From: UBA4802 sp964509195
GTDB lineage: Bacteria > Spirochaetota > UBA4802 > UB4802
Direction of reading: 5' to 3'
DNA length: 64,000 nucleotides
Assembly: GCA_964509195.1 (NCBI GenBank)
Contig: CAZDWJ010000001.1
Coordinates: 434,001 to 498,000, forward strand
Shown here piece after piece: positions 8,601 through 17,475 of this stretch. The number at the start of each line of letters is the position of its first letter. The stretch's first letter is position 1. Position numbers and translations under genes: made by a program. The notes under the pieces are model-generated. The model was not told the DNA's origin and searched no databases. It was given only the letters and a program-made list of their open reading frames with translations.

Positions 8601-10029
8601 ACAATTATTTCAAAAGGTCAGCGTTCTTTCACTGGTTGCAGCAATGGTCGTTATTGTTAATGTTTCACTGGTACACGCTCAACCTCTTACATTGCAACAG
8701 GCAATTACTACTGCTATCGAAAATAATAATACCTACAAAGCTGCCCTTCTTAAAGTGGATGAAAATCGTTATAAAGTGCGTGAAAGCTGGGGGATGCTGT
8801 GGCCACAACTTTCCACTGATGTTGCCTACACCCGACAGTGGTATGAAGCAGGCTTTCAGTCGCAGATAGCAGGGCAATATGATGTAAAAATTATCAGCGG
8901 ACAAATAGCAGTTAACCCGGGTGCGTTGTATAACAGCCTGCAGGCTTCACGCAATGGGTACATTGCCAGTGAATATGAAGCACGTTCTGTAAAAGCCAAT
9001 ACTATTATCACCACATTGCGACTTTACTATCAAATACTGTTAACGAAAGAATTAATAACAATGCATCAGGAAGCTCTCAAAGCACTGGAAGAAAACCTGC
9101 GTGTGGTAACAGTGGGGTATCAGAAAGGCACCTTTTCAAAGTTAGATTTTTTACGTGCAAAGGTTGCCTACAACAATGAAAAAACTCAGCTTATTAATGC
9201 TAAAAATGATTATTTAACAGTATGTGCCACTTTCAATATACAGCTAAACAGAGAAATTAATGAGCCGGTAGAACTGGATGACTCTGTGCTTTTAGTAAGC
9301 AACGACGATTTGCAATACCTTTCACTGGAAGAGGAAAAGGAGATAGCTCTTATAAAAGAACTTGTTGCCCTATCACTGAAAAACAGGCCCGAATTGTTGC
9401 AGCTGGCACATAGTAAAAAAGCATTGGAGTATGCATCAGATGCAGCGTCATCTGTATACTTGTGGCCAAGTTTATTTGTAAATGGCAATTATGGTACAAG
9501 CAAATCAATATCAAAAAATGGGGGTGGATTTACCCCAACCGGTAATCCTGCAATAGATCCCATTTTAGAAGCAATGAGTAAGGGCATGTCTGAAAGTTTT
9601 GCACCCAAAGGCTGGAATGACCACTGGATGATTACCTTTGGTGCTACCTACCAGTGGGGAGCCTTATCACCTATAAATTCATCGCATGCAAAGGCTAAAC
9701 AGCTTGAAAGCCAGGCAAGTCAGTTAGATTTGCAACTACAGGATTTTGTGAAGAGCGTGCGGCTTGATATTCAGCGGGGTTTTTTAAAACTTAAATCAGC
9801 GTCAAACTCATTATACTCACAGCAGGGAAACGTTGAAACAGCTGAAGAATCCCTAAAGACTGCAACACTGCAATTTAGAAATGGCATTATTGATAACTCA
9901 AAATTTTTAGAAGCAAATGTTGCGCTTATTCAGGCAAAGACATTATATATACAGGCATTGTATGATTACAAGGTATCGCAGGCAGAGTTAAATAAGGCAA
10001 TTGGTATTGATTATTTCAAGATTTATTAA
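8578..10029 (+). CDS. TolC family outer-membrane efflux protein
   Basis: The outer-membrane duct of a tripartite pump, 483 residues. A signal peptide ends near VHA/QP (about residue 34). The mature protein has two OEP repeats: LTLQQAITTAIENN near the start, long coiled-coil helices with TVGYQKGTFSKLDFLRAKVAYNN-type sequence, and a second repeat containing QFRNGIIDNSKFLEANVAL. The ATG at 8578 has GGGAGA upstream and overlaps the end of the tetR gene by 23 bp; a TTG 33 bp earlier is open but has no ribosome site. It is followed 18 bp later by the adaptor gene. Its place in an RND operon indicates drug, lipid or metabolite efflux. Confidence 0.92.
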   Translation: MHCPKSYKQLFQKVSVLSLVAAMVVIVNVSLVHAQPLTLQQAITTAIENNNTYKAALLKVDENRYKVRESWGMLWPQLSTDVAYTRQWYEAGFQSQIAGQYDVKIISGQIAVNPGALYNSLQASRNGYIASEYEARSVKANTIITTLRLYYQILLTKELITMHQEALKALEENLRVVTVGYQKGTFSKLDFLRAKVAYNNEKTQLINAKNDYLTVCATFNIQLNREINEPVELDDSVLLVSNDDLQYLSLEEEKEIALIKELVALSLKNRPELLQLAHSKKALEYASDAASSVYLWPSLFVNGNYGTSKSISKNGGGFTPTGNPAIDPILEAMSKGMSESFAPKGWNDHWMITFGATYQWGALSPINSSHAKAKQLESQASQLDLQLQDFVKSVRLDIQRGFLKLKSASNSLYSQQGNVETAEESLKTATLQFRNGIIDNSKFLEANVALIQAKTLYIQALYDYKVSQAELNKAIGIDYFKIY

Positions 10030-10047
10030 TGTTTTGGGAGAGTTACC

Positions 10048-10971
10048 ATGAAAAGGGGAACAAAAACAATACTCACAGTAATAGTTGTTATTATAGCAAT
10101 TATCGCTGCCTACAGGCTGGTGGTTTTTATAGCTCATAAAATTAATCCAAAAAAGGTAGTGGAAGAAGAACGAGTAATCCCTGTAAAAGCTGCAAAAGCT
10201 ATTCGCATGGATATAACAAAAACACTGAATCTGAGTGGTGATATTGTGGGCAAGGAGGTTGTACACGTATTTTCGCAGGTACCGGGAAAGGTTATGGAAA
10301 TCCTTGTCAAAGAAGGCCAGTTTGTAAAAAAAGGGCAGGTACTATTCAGAGTGGACAGGGATATTGTGGGCATGGAATATATGCCAGCAGTTGTGGAGTC
10401 GCCACTTACAGGGTATGTGGGAACCGTGATGGTTGACAGAGGAATGTCAATAGCTCCGCAAACACCCCTTGCTCAGGTGGTAACCATGAGCCAGGTTGAG
10501 GCGGTTGCTCAGCTTATTGAAGAGCAAATTAATATGGTACAGATTGGGATGAAGGCTAAGGTCCGTGTGGATGCGTATCCAAATACCTATTTTTATGGCA
10601 CAGTGTATCGTAAAAATGCAGTACTGGATGCAGCAAGCAGGACTCAGGAAGTGCGCATACTGATAGATAACCCTGAGCTTAAACTGCGACATGGAATGTT
10701 TGCTGATATTCAGATACAGATGGGGGCGGCAAAAAACGCTGTGGTTATCCCGGTGGATAGTATTTTGAGTGATAGCTCTGGTAATTACTATGTATATAAA
10801 GTAATTGATAGCAAAGCATTCAAACAAATGGTTAAACCCGGATTTTCCTTAAAAGGTGTATCTGAAATATTGTCTGGCATTAGCGAAGGTGATGTGGTTG
10901 TGACCCTTGGCAAGGAAAATGTGGGGCATGGCGACAAGCTTCTTGTGTATATGGAAGAGATTACAAAATAG
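10048..10971 (+). CDS. RND efflux periplasmic adaptor (membrane fusion protein)
   Basis: A 307-residue HlyD/AcrA-type adaptor linking inner-membrane RND pump and TolC. An N-terminal membrane anchor (about residues 6-27) is followed by a biotinyl-lipoyl-like half-motif (GKVMEILVKEGQFVKKGQVLF), a very short hairpin region, the second lipoyl half (VESPLTGYVGTVMVDRGMSI), and a beta-barrel domain with VRVDAYPNTYFYGTV and HGMFADIQIQ. The coiled-coil hairpin is nearly absent, which makes the protein shorter than AcrA (~380-400 residues). No lipobox is visible. Ribosome site GGGAGAG. It lies between the TolC gene and the RND pump. Confidence 0.9.
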   Translation: MKRGTKTILTVIVVIIAIIAAYRLVVFIAHKINPKKVVEEERVIPVKAAKAIRMDITKTLNLSGDIVGKEVVHVFSQVPGKVMEILVKEGQFVKKGQVLFRVDRDIVGMEYMPAVVESPLTGYVGTVMVDRGMSIAPQTPLAQVVTMSQVEAVAQLIEEQINMVQIGMKAKVRVDAYPNTYFYGTVYRKNAVLDAASRTQEVRILIDNPELKLRHGMFADIQIQMGAAKNAVVIPVDSILSDSSGNYYVYKVIDSKAFKQMVKPGFSLKGVSEILSGISEGDVVVTLGKENVGHGDKLLVYMEEITK

Positions 10972-10998
10972 CATCAAACCAGCAAGGAGACAACTGGT

Positions 10999-13900
10999 AT
11001 GAAACTAACCGATATATCTGTTCAACGGCCTATAAGCATCACAATGCTGTATATTGGCATAATAGTTGTGGCGATAGTAAGCTATGTAAAAATTCCGCTG
11101 GATTTATTCCCGGATATTGAATTTCCTGTTGCTGTTGTGTTTACAGAATACCCCAATGTAGGTCCTAAAGAGATTGAAAGTACTGTAACCCGCCCACTGG
11201 AAGAAGCACTGTCTTCTGTAAACAATATTGATACCATAACATCAACATCCAAAGAAGGGCTTTCAATGATAATAGCCAAGTTTACCTGGGGCACTGATAT
11301 GGGCCTTGCGGTGAGTGATATGCGCGAACGAATAGATATACGAAAGCGATTTTTACCTTCAGAAGTTAAAAATCCTGTTGTCTTGAAGTTTGATGTGTCA
11401 ATGATGCCTATTGTCATGCTTTCAGTAACAGGACCCAAAGATTTAGCATATGTCAAAAAATATGCGGAGGATAATCTTAAGAATCTTTTTGAGCAGACAG
11501 ACGGGGTAGCAGCCGCATACGTCAGTGGCGGACAGAGCTATGAGGTTAAAGTTGAGCTTATTAAAAACAGGATAGATGCTTACAGATTAACTATCGACCA
11601 GATTATTCAGCTTTTGGCTGCTGAAAACCTCAACATAGCCGGTGGTGATGTAAAAACACCATATATGAAATATACGTTGCGAACGCAGGGTGAATTCAAG
11701 TCACTTGATGATATTCGCAATGTTGTTGTTACAGTAAAAAATGGTACCCCTATTTATGTACGGGATATTGCACGGGTCTATCTTGCGCCAGCTGATGTAA
11801 AGGAAATTGTGCGCCTGAATGGTGAAAATGGCGTTATTTTACGTGTGCAAAAACAGTCTGATAAAAATACTGTTATTGTTGCCCGTAACATATTAAAAAA
11901 GGTTGAAGAGGTTCGAAAAACCCTGCCAAAGGGTATGGATATACAGCCTTTCTTTAATGCTGCTGAATTTATTGAACTATCTATCAGTAACATGATAAAA
12001 AATGCGGTGGAAGGTGCTCTTATAGCAATCCTGGTAGTGCTTGTGATCTTGCGTAATATGCGCGCAGCATTAATTATGGGACTGTCAATCCCAGTTTCTA
12101 TTATCACCTCATTTGTACTTATGTATTTCTTTGACCTTTCACTGAACATGATGTCAATGGGTGGACTTGCCATTGGCGTAGGTATGCTTATTGATAATTC
12201 TATTGTGGTTCTGGAAAATATTTTTAGATACCGTGAAAAGGGTGCAAGGCCTAACGAAGCATCAAAACTGGGTGCTGATGAAATGGGTATGGCAATTACC
12301 GCGTCAACTCTTACAAACTTAGTGGTGTTTGTTCCATTTCTATTCAGCCAGGGGCTTGCCGTGCAGCTTTTTAAAGACATGGCGCTTACCATTACGTTTT
12401 CCATGCTGAGTTCTTTAGTGGTGGCGCTTTCACTGGTGCCTATGCTTGCAGCAAAATTCATACCTCGCGTCGAACATACATATACTGGAAAACTTTCCTT
12501 TTTGCAGCCACTGTTTGATAAAAGTGAACAGTATTTTATACGATTGGAAAGCTTTTATGGAAAAGTTATCAACTGGGCCCTTGATCACAGAAAAAGGGTT
12601 ATACGCTATGTTGTACTATCATTTGTGATTGGTTTAATCATGATTCCCATTGCGGGAATGGAATTTATGCCCGAGTATGATGATGCGCAGCTTACCATTG
12701 TTGCAAAGCTGCCTGTGGGGACTAACCTTGAAACAACTGAGTCCGTTATGAAGATGATCGAGAAGCGTGCACTTGATGTGCTGAAAAAAGAGGAGTATGT
12801 AGTAGTTGCTGTGCGCGCTGGTTACGGTGAGGGATTTACCGCAGCATTTGGCGAAACAACAGATTATACCGGTAAAATTGAAATGCGACTGACTCAGCCA
12901 AGTAACCGAAAACGTTCAAAAGATGAGATACGCCAGGCTTTGCGTGATGCATTTAAGGGAATACCGGGAGTTACGTTTAACTTTTCGCTGCAGGGTGATG
13001 CGGGAGGTAGAATTTTAGGCATGGGTGGAGCAACAATTTCTATTGAGGTATATGGTTATGATTTTGAAAAATCTTCACAATATGTTCAGGATATCCGCAA
13101 TGCCATTAAAAACATTCCCGGATTAAAAGATATAGATGTTTCACGGGAAGAAGGATTGCCAGAAAAGGTAATTGTGGTAAATCGCGAAAAGGCATCCAAG
13201 ATGGGTGTCAATGCCTACCAGATAGCCAATCTCATCAAAAACAATGTAGCGGGATATCCTGCAACACGATATCGATTTGAAGGGGATGAGTATGACATAA
13301 ATGTACGGTTGCGTGAAGCTGACCGTGAAACTATTGAGCATATTAAATCAATTGAGATAAATACGCCAATTGGTAAACGAGTTCCTGTTGGCAATCTAAT
13401 CGATATTGTAACAAAATCAGGCCCTTCTACTATTGAGCGTAAAAAACAAGAGCGGGTTGTGTATCTTAACTGTAAGGCAGAGGGAAGGGCGCTAAGTGCA
13501 GTGGTGAGTGATATAAACAGTGCTATAAGTAAATTACCAAAACCGGCAAATTTTGATGTGGTGATAGCAGGTGCCTACAAGGATATGCAGGAAACATTCC
13601 AGGATTTAATACTGGTGCTCTTGGTTGCCATGGTGTTAACCTATGTTATTATGGCAGCACAGTTTGAATCCTTGCTACGCCCATTTATTGTTATGTTCAG
13701 TGTGCCTACAGTCATTTTTGGTGTATCGATATTTTTGTTTTTAACAGGTACCACATTCAATGTTGTCACGTTTTTAGGTGTGATTATGCTTGTGGGTATT
13801 GTCGTGAATAATGCGATAGTTCTTGTTGATTATACTGATATCCTGCGAAAGCGAGGCTATGGTGTACGTGAAGCGCTGGTTGAGGCTGGTACTAAACGAT

Positions 13901-14112
13901 TGCGTCCCATTATGATGACAACTCTTACTACGATACTTTCTCTTATACCCATGGCATCAGGATTGGGTGAGGGATCGGAGTTGTCGGCACCACTTGCACG
14001 GGCAGTTATGGGTGGCATGAGCACGGCGTTTATCTTTACGCTGATTTTTATACCGGTTATGTATATGATTTTTGAAAATATGCGCGAACGCTATGCGGCA
14101 AAACGAAAATAG
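10999..14112 (+). CDS. RND family efflux transporter permease (AcrB/HAE1 type)
   Basis: A 1037-residue proton-driven inner-membrane pump with the standard length and layout: an N-terminal helix after IQRPISITMLYIG-type sequence (here SVQRPISITM), a large periplasmic porter/docking domain, helices 2-6 beginning near residue 335, a second copy of the same arrangement, and a C-terminal helix. The motif GGLAIGVGMLIDNSIVVLEN (about 391-410) holds the conserved Asp of the proton relay, repeated in weaker form as LVGIVVNNAIVLVDY in the second half. It matches hydrophobic-compound pumps more than CusA metal pumps, as no Met-rich cluster stands out. Ribosome site AAGGAG. Last gene of the tetR operon. 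Confidence 0.94.
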   Translation: MKLTDISVQRPISITMLYIGIIVVAIVSYVKIPLDLFPDIEFPVAVVFTEYPNVGPKEIESTVTRPLEEALSSVNNIDTITSTSKEGLSMIIAKFTWGTDMGLAVSDMRERIDIRKRFLPSEVKNPVVLKFDVSMMPIVMLSVTGPKDLAYVKKYAEDNLKNLFEQTDGVAAAYVSGGQSYEVKVELIKNRIDAYRLTIDQIIQLLAAENLNIAGGDVKTPYMKYTLRTQGEFKSLDDIRNVVVTVKNGTPIYVRDIARVYLAPADVKEIVRLNGENGVILRVQKQSDKNTVIVARNILKKVEEVRKTLPKGMDIQPFFNAAEFIELSISNMIKNAVEGALIAILVVLVILRNMRAALIMGLSIPVSIITSFVLMYFFDLSLNMMSMGGLAIGVGMLIDNSIVVLENIFRYREKGARPNEASKLGADEMGMAITASTLTNLVVFVPFLFSQGLAVQLFKDMALTITFSMLSSLVVALSLVPMLAAKFIPRVEHTYTGKLSFLQPLFDKSEQYFIRLESFYGKVINWALDHRKRVIRYVVLSFVIGLIMIPIAGMEFMPEYDDAQLTIVAKLPVGTNLETTESVMKMIEKRALDVLKKEEYVVVAVRAGYGEGFTAAFGETTDYTGKIEMRLTQPSNRKRSKDEIRQALRDAFKGIPGVTFNFSLQGDAGGRILGMGGATISIEVYGYDFEKSSQYVQDIRNAIKNIPGLKDIDVSREEGLPEKVIVVNREKASKMGVNAYQIANLIKNNVAGYPATRYRFEGDEYDINVRLREADRETIEHIKSIEINTPIGKRVPVGNLIDIVTKSGPSTIERKKQERVVYLNCKAEGRALSAVVSDINSAISKLPKPANFDVVIAGAYKDMQETFQDLILVLLVAMVLTYVIMAAQFESLLRPFIVMFSVPTVIFGVSIFLFLTGTTFNVVTFLGVIMLVGIVVNNAIVLVDYTDILRKRGYGVREALVEAGTKRLRPIMMTTLTTILSLIPMASGLGEGSELSAPLARAVMGGMSTAFIFTLIFIPVMYMIFENMRERYAAKRK

Positions 14113-14213
14113 AAATTGTAACAGGTTAATGAAAATGATGTATTCCTCAGCCTTAGTGGGGCTTTCCCAAAAGTGGTTGTTGCATAAACCTGGTAAACGT
14201 TTAATGATGAAAT

Positions 14214-14270
14214 GCGCTCATTTCGATACAATTTTGCCACATTCTGTGGCAAAATCACTGAGGTGAGCGC
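14214..14270. repeat. Nested long hairpin in intergenic DNA
   Basis: Inner arms ATTTTGCCAC (14231-14240) and GTGGCAAAAT (14246-14255) are a perfect 10-bp stem around ATTCT. Outer arms GCGCTCA (14214-14220) and TGAGCGC (14264-14270) pair across it. There is no T-run, so it is not a standard terminator. It could be a transcript-end processing signal, a REP-like element, or part of a small RNA downstream of the RND pump. The rest of 14113-14388 shows no gene. Confidence 0.55.
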
Positions 14271-14388
14271 TGCGAAATTTTTATCGAACCGTCTTTTGGG
14301 GCAGCCCCTTTATTATATATAGTTACTTTTTGAAAAATGGCTTTATGGTGGGATTAAAAAGTAATTTTGATGTTTAAAGGAGATAGTT

Positions 14389-14676
14389 ATGGTAATGGTA
14401 TTTATTGTGTATAGCAATGCTGTTGATGATGAGGTTGTAGAGATAGCAAAAAAATATGCTGATGGGTATACCAAATTTATTGATGTACAGGGCGAAGGCA
14501 ATAAAGAACCACAACTGGGAACACATGTGTGGCCGGGCTTGAATAACTGTATGATGATTGCACTGCACGACAATAAAATAAAAGATACCATTGCACAGGA
14601 ATTGAATGAACTTAAAGTGAAGTTCAAAGGTGTGGGCATCAGCATGTTTGTAATGCAATTAAAAGAAGTAGTGTAA
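14389..14676 (+). CDS. Small PII-like / ferredoxin-fold protein
   Basis: A 95-residue protein with a good AAAGGAG site. Its alternating beta/alpha/beta pattern (MVMVFIVYSN; VVEIAKKYA; KFIDVQGEG; CMMIALHD; IAQELNELKVKFKGVGISMFVMQ) resembles the PII/CutA-like ferredoxin fold, and comparable small proteins are found beside RND pumps in other anaerobes. It lacks the PII T-loop uridylylation Tyr context. It may sense a ligand or bind the pump, but this is inference from context and fold. It lies 276 bp downstream of the RND gene, behind a strong hairpin, so it may have its own transcript. Family assignment is by pattern only. Confidence 0.6.
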   Translation: MVMVFIVYSNAVDDEVVEIAKKYADGYTKFIDVQGEGNKEPQLGTHVWPGLNNCMMIALHDNKIKDTIAQELNELKVKFKGVGISMFVMQLKEVV

Positions 14677-14684
14677 AAGTTGCA

Positions 14685-16574
14685 TCATGGCATATATGTT
14701 GTAAATATGATAGGCCTTGCATATGCAATCCCAAAAATTTGATATACATATTCCTGGTCGGCCTCATCCTGAAAGCTAACTAGCTCAATACTGTCCTGAT
14801 AATTTTCTTTTAGCCATTCTATACAGTGAGGTGCAAATCCCTTTTGAATAACTATCGGAAAAAGATAAGGGTAATCATTTCGTGAAATCATTTCATAATT
14901 TTTATAATCAAGCAACAGTAGTGGGATAACACAGGAATACTGTTTTTTTGCCTCAAGAAATTTTTCTAATGATTCAAATAGCTGAAATATCCGTACTGGC
15001 AATCTGTCATAGAAGTCAGCAAAGTGCATCATGCGGCAATAGAAAGTATCGGAAGTTTCTGCACGTAGGATGTGTGCAACAGCGCTGTCATCCAGCAAAT
15101 CGTTATATATACACACTATGGAGAAAAGCATTGTCTGGTAGCTGGTGTGGGCTAAGATTTTTTTCAGTGCAGCAGATAGCTGAGCGGAGCTATCGCACAC
15201 TAAATAAAAAATAAAATGATTTGTGTGAATATGTTCAAATACACTGTGCGGTATGGTTTTGTGTTTTTTGAGGTTGATGTATGCGCTGTGTGTCAGGGTT
15301 CCGGTGTGATTCATAACAAATGAAGGAATATACGGTGGGTGAAATACAAAGCCTGTTGCGTCTTCAAAATACTGTGTTATTGCCTGCATGCCAATGTGAG
15401 AAAAATTAAATCCCTCAATAAAGTAGTACGGCGGCTTGAGCATAAATGTGGCACCCTGCTGCAGTGCCTCATCATAAAGGGCTGTTCCCGGTAAAACCAT
15501 TAATGGATACAGTTCAATTTCATTGCCAAGCCCATTGTCAAGAAGTGTATTAATGGTTTTTATAAATGATTCAGGTGTGTCACCGGGTAGTCCGGGAATA
15601 ATTCCTACCTGCAGCTTAAATCCTGCATCTTTAAGGCGAATGATTCCTTCAAGCTCACGAGTTGCATTGGTTTTACGACCAACATGCTGTAAACATGCCT
15701 GATTTAAAGTCTGCAGGCCTACCTCTACACTTTTAAATCCTGCTTTTTTTAAAAGATTTATTGTTTCGTTTGTGAGTTGATCGGCTCTCAATTCAGTATG
15801 CATAGGTATTGTATTCTTTGCGCTAATCAAGGCATCAAGATAGTGGGTAAAGTGGCGTGACTGATTAAACGTTGGTGCTAAGAGGTATAGTTCCTGTATG
15901 TTTTCTTTTTTTGCCTTCTTTACTATTTGTTTCAGAATATCTGGTCCAAGTGCTCTGACTTTTGCGGTATTTTTGGAATACAGGCAGTAATTGCATGTAA
16001 AGGGGCATCCGCGGATTATCTCAACACTCAGTGTGCCATCATACATTGGAGTAAGAAAGCCAGATGTATAGGGCTCAACCATATCTTTTTGAGGAATAAA
16101 AGAACGGGCAGGCTGTATAAATACAGTATTGCCGTGTATGGTACGTAAAAATTTTGAGTGTGCAGTATGCAAATAGTGTAAAAAGAAAAATTCGCCTTCA
16201 CCAATAATAAATATATCTATTTCAGGATAATGGTGTGTCAGAATACATGACTGCAGCTGAATTTCTGGACCGCCAAAAAGAATTTTTATGTGAGGCGCAA
16301 TAGATTTAATGTGCGTTGCTAAGGCCCGTGAGCGCTCCACATTCCACAGATAGCAGGTAAATGCTATGTGAGTTGGTTCAAGTTTTAATATGGTGTTAAT
16401 GATGGTTTGGTCAGCGCCAAAGTTCTGGATATGAGGTGAAAGCTGAAACGATTGTATATTTGGAAAAATTTTACTTACATATGCCTGCAATGTTGCAGGA
16501 GCATTGGGCATATTGCCTGCAATGTAGTTGTAGCCATGGTCAAGAAAGGGAAGTTGTACAAATACGATGTTCAT
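14685..16574 (-). CDS. B12-binding-domain radical SAM protein
   Basis: About 629 residues. The N-terminal ~150 residues resemble a cobalamin-binding Rossmann-like domain: MNIVFVQLPFLDHGYNY, then PTHIAFTCYLWNVE and ILFGGPEIQ. The radical SAM core has C-x3-C-x2-C as CPFTCNYC at about residues 190-197 (counted from the start chosen here), followed by a YLLAPTFNQ strand and an ELRADQL segment typical of the family. The C-terminal ~230 residues are specific to this subgroup. Such proteins methylate or rearrange unactivated carbon; the substrate cannot be read from the sequence. I prefer the ATG at 16574 because the family start MNIVFV aligns there; an upstream in-frame start at 16610 adds 12 residues. 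It stands alone, convergent with the PII-like gene. Confidence 0.87.
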   Translation of the reverse strand: MNIVFVQLPFLDHGYNYIAGNMPNAPATLQAYVSKIFPNIQSFQLSPHIQNFGADQTIINTILKLEPTHIAFTCYLWNVERSRALATHIKSIAPHIKILFGGPEIQLQSCILTHHYPEIDIFIIGEGEFFFLHYLHTAHSKFLRTIHGNTVFIQPARSFIPQKDMVEPYTSGFLTPMYDGTLSVEIIRGCPFTCNYCLYSKNTAKVRALGPDILKQIVKKAKKENIQELYLLAPTFNQSRHFTHYLDALISAKNTIPMHTELRADQLTNETINLLKKAGFKSVEVGLQTLNQACLQHVGRKTNATRELEGIIRLKDAGFKLQVGIIPGLPGDTPESFIKTINTLLDNGLGNEIELYPLMVLPGTALYDEALQQGATFMLKPPYYFIEGFNFSHIGMQAITQYFEDATGFVFHPPYIPSFVMNHTGTLTHSAYINLKKHKTIPHSVFEHIHTNHFIFYLVCDSSAQLSAALKKILAHTSYQTMLFSIVCIYNDLLDDSAVAHILRAETSDTFYCRMMHFADFYDRLPVRIFQLFESLEKFLEAKKQYSCVIPLLLLDYKNYEMISRNDYPYLFPIVIQKGFAPHCIEWLKENYQDSIELVSFQDEADQEYVYQIFGIAYARPIIFTTYMP

Positions 16575-16665
16575 AGTGATATGATAGATGTAATACAGCA
16601 AACATAGCAATACTTTTTTGTGAAATCAAAAATAATAGGAACGTTACATCTTCATACTCTCTTAA

Positions 16666-16735
16666 TACTCAGCGATCTCTGTGTGAGTAAATTTTTTGGG
16701 GTATCACGCGGAGAGCGCAGGGGACGCGGAGTGCG
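16666..16735. repeat. Dispersed intergenic repeat, copy A
   Basis: Begins TACTCAGCGATCTCTG and contains imperfect inverted arms (CTGTGTGA and TCACGCGGAGA) around a T-rich/GGGG centre. It matches two other copies at 22068 and 22859. Such CTCTGCGTGA...TCACGCGGAGA elements look like REP-type palindromic units. Located upstream of the radical SAM gene. The right part here extends into a GC-rich tail not shared fully with the others. Confidence 0.75.
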
Positions 16736-16945
16736 CTGAAATAATGGGGATAAAGCATAATATCACAAAAGATTTGTGTACTAAGGGAAATCCAGGTAAT
16801 GGATTTTTTGTGGTTTTATATGAAATACATTATATAGCGGCAGTTTTTAGCTCATCCCGCAATTTTATATAAAAGGAGCGGTCGGGTGTTTTTAATTCAA
16901 TTTTAAAGATTAGTTTTTCAAGAATTTGCAAGACATTAATCTCAT

Positions 16946-17416
16946 TTACTGATATTGTATATGTAGATCCATTTTTTTTGCAGATTTTATCATGGTGGTG
17001 CATTCATAAATGCTTTCAGAAAGCTTGACAAGCTTTTCGAATTCTTCAGAAGATAATGTTATCGTTTTTGGCTGTATGCCCTTTTGTGTATTATCTTTCA
17101 TACACTGTATGTACTTGGGGCTGTTTTTCCAGTTTTTGATTATACCTTCACATCCACATACCGCGCACTTCCAGTGTATCTGATTTGGGACATGAGTAAT
17201 TAACACTTTCACAGTACCAGTGCAATCAGTATTATCACTAAAAATTTTACAGCGTATATCAGTTACTATCGCTTCACCTTTTGTAAGATGGGAAGTAGCG
17301 CATATAGCAGCTTGGCAGCGTTCAAAAAGCATTTTGTCAATATGTGGCAGGTCATATTTCACATTTCCATGGCGTAAAAAGTCATTAATGTCAATCACTA
17401 TCCCCATGTAAGGCAT
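16946..17416 (-). CDS. Unknown Cys-containing protein, C-terminus lost to an A8 frameshift
   Basis: A 156-residue protein as read, not recognised. It has one CAVCGCEG zinc-finger-like Cys cluster near residue 85 and an N-terminal stretch (FLRHGNVKYDLPHID) recurring in small metal-linked proteins. The present frame ends shortly after a run of eight A (minus strand, 16972-16979). If one A is added, the frame continues for 47 residues, NGSTYTISVNEINVLQILEK onward, to a stop at 16830. That stretch has a normal coding look, so the intact gene is probably 16830-17416. The cause may be a sequencing error, a slippery phase-variable tract or real decay. It lies between the radical SAM gene and the CoA-transferase gene on the same strand. 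Confidence 0.6.
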   Translation of the reverse strand: MPYMGIVIDINDFLRHGNVKYDLPHIDKMLFERCQAAICATSHLTKGEAIVTDIRCKIFSDNTDCTGTVKVLITHVPNQIHWKCAVCGCEGIIKNWKNSPKYIQCMKDNTQKGIQPKTITLSSEEFEKLVKLSESIYECTTMIKSAKKMDLHIQYQ

Positions 17417-17475
17417 GGGGATAGGATTATGACAATTTTGTCACCAAATTTTTTACAAAAAGTTCACTAAATCTT

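Noticed and set aside
11778..12461. 227-residue minus-strand frame inside the RND pump gene
   Set aside because: Shadow frame; the sense strand has strong RND family motifs throughout.
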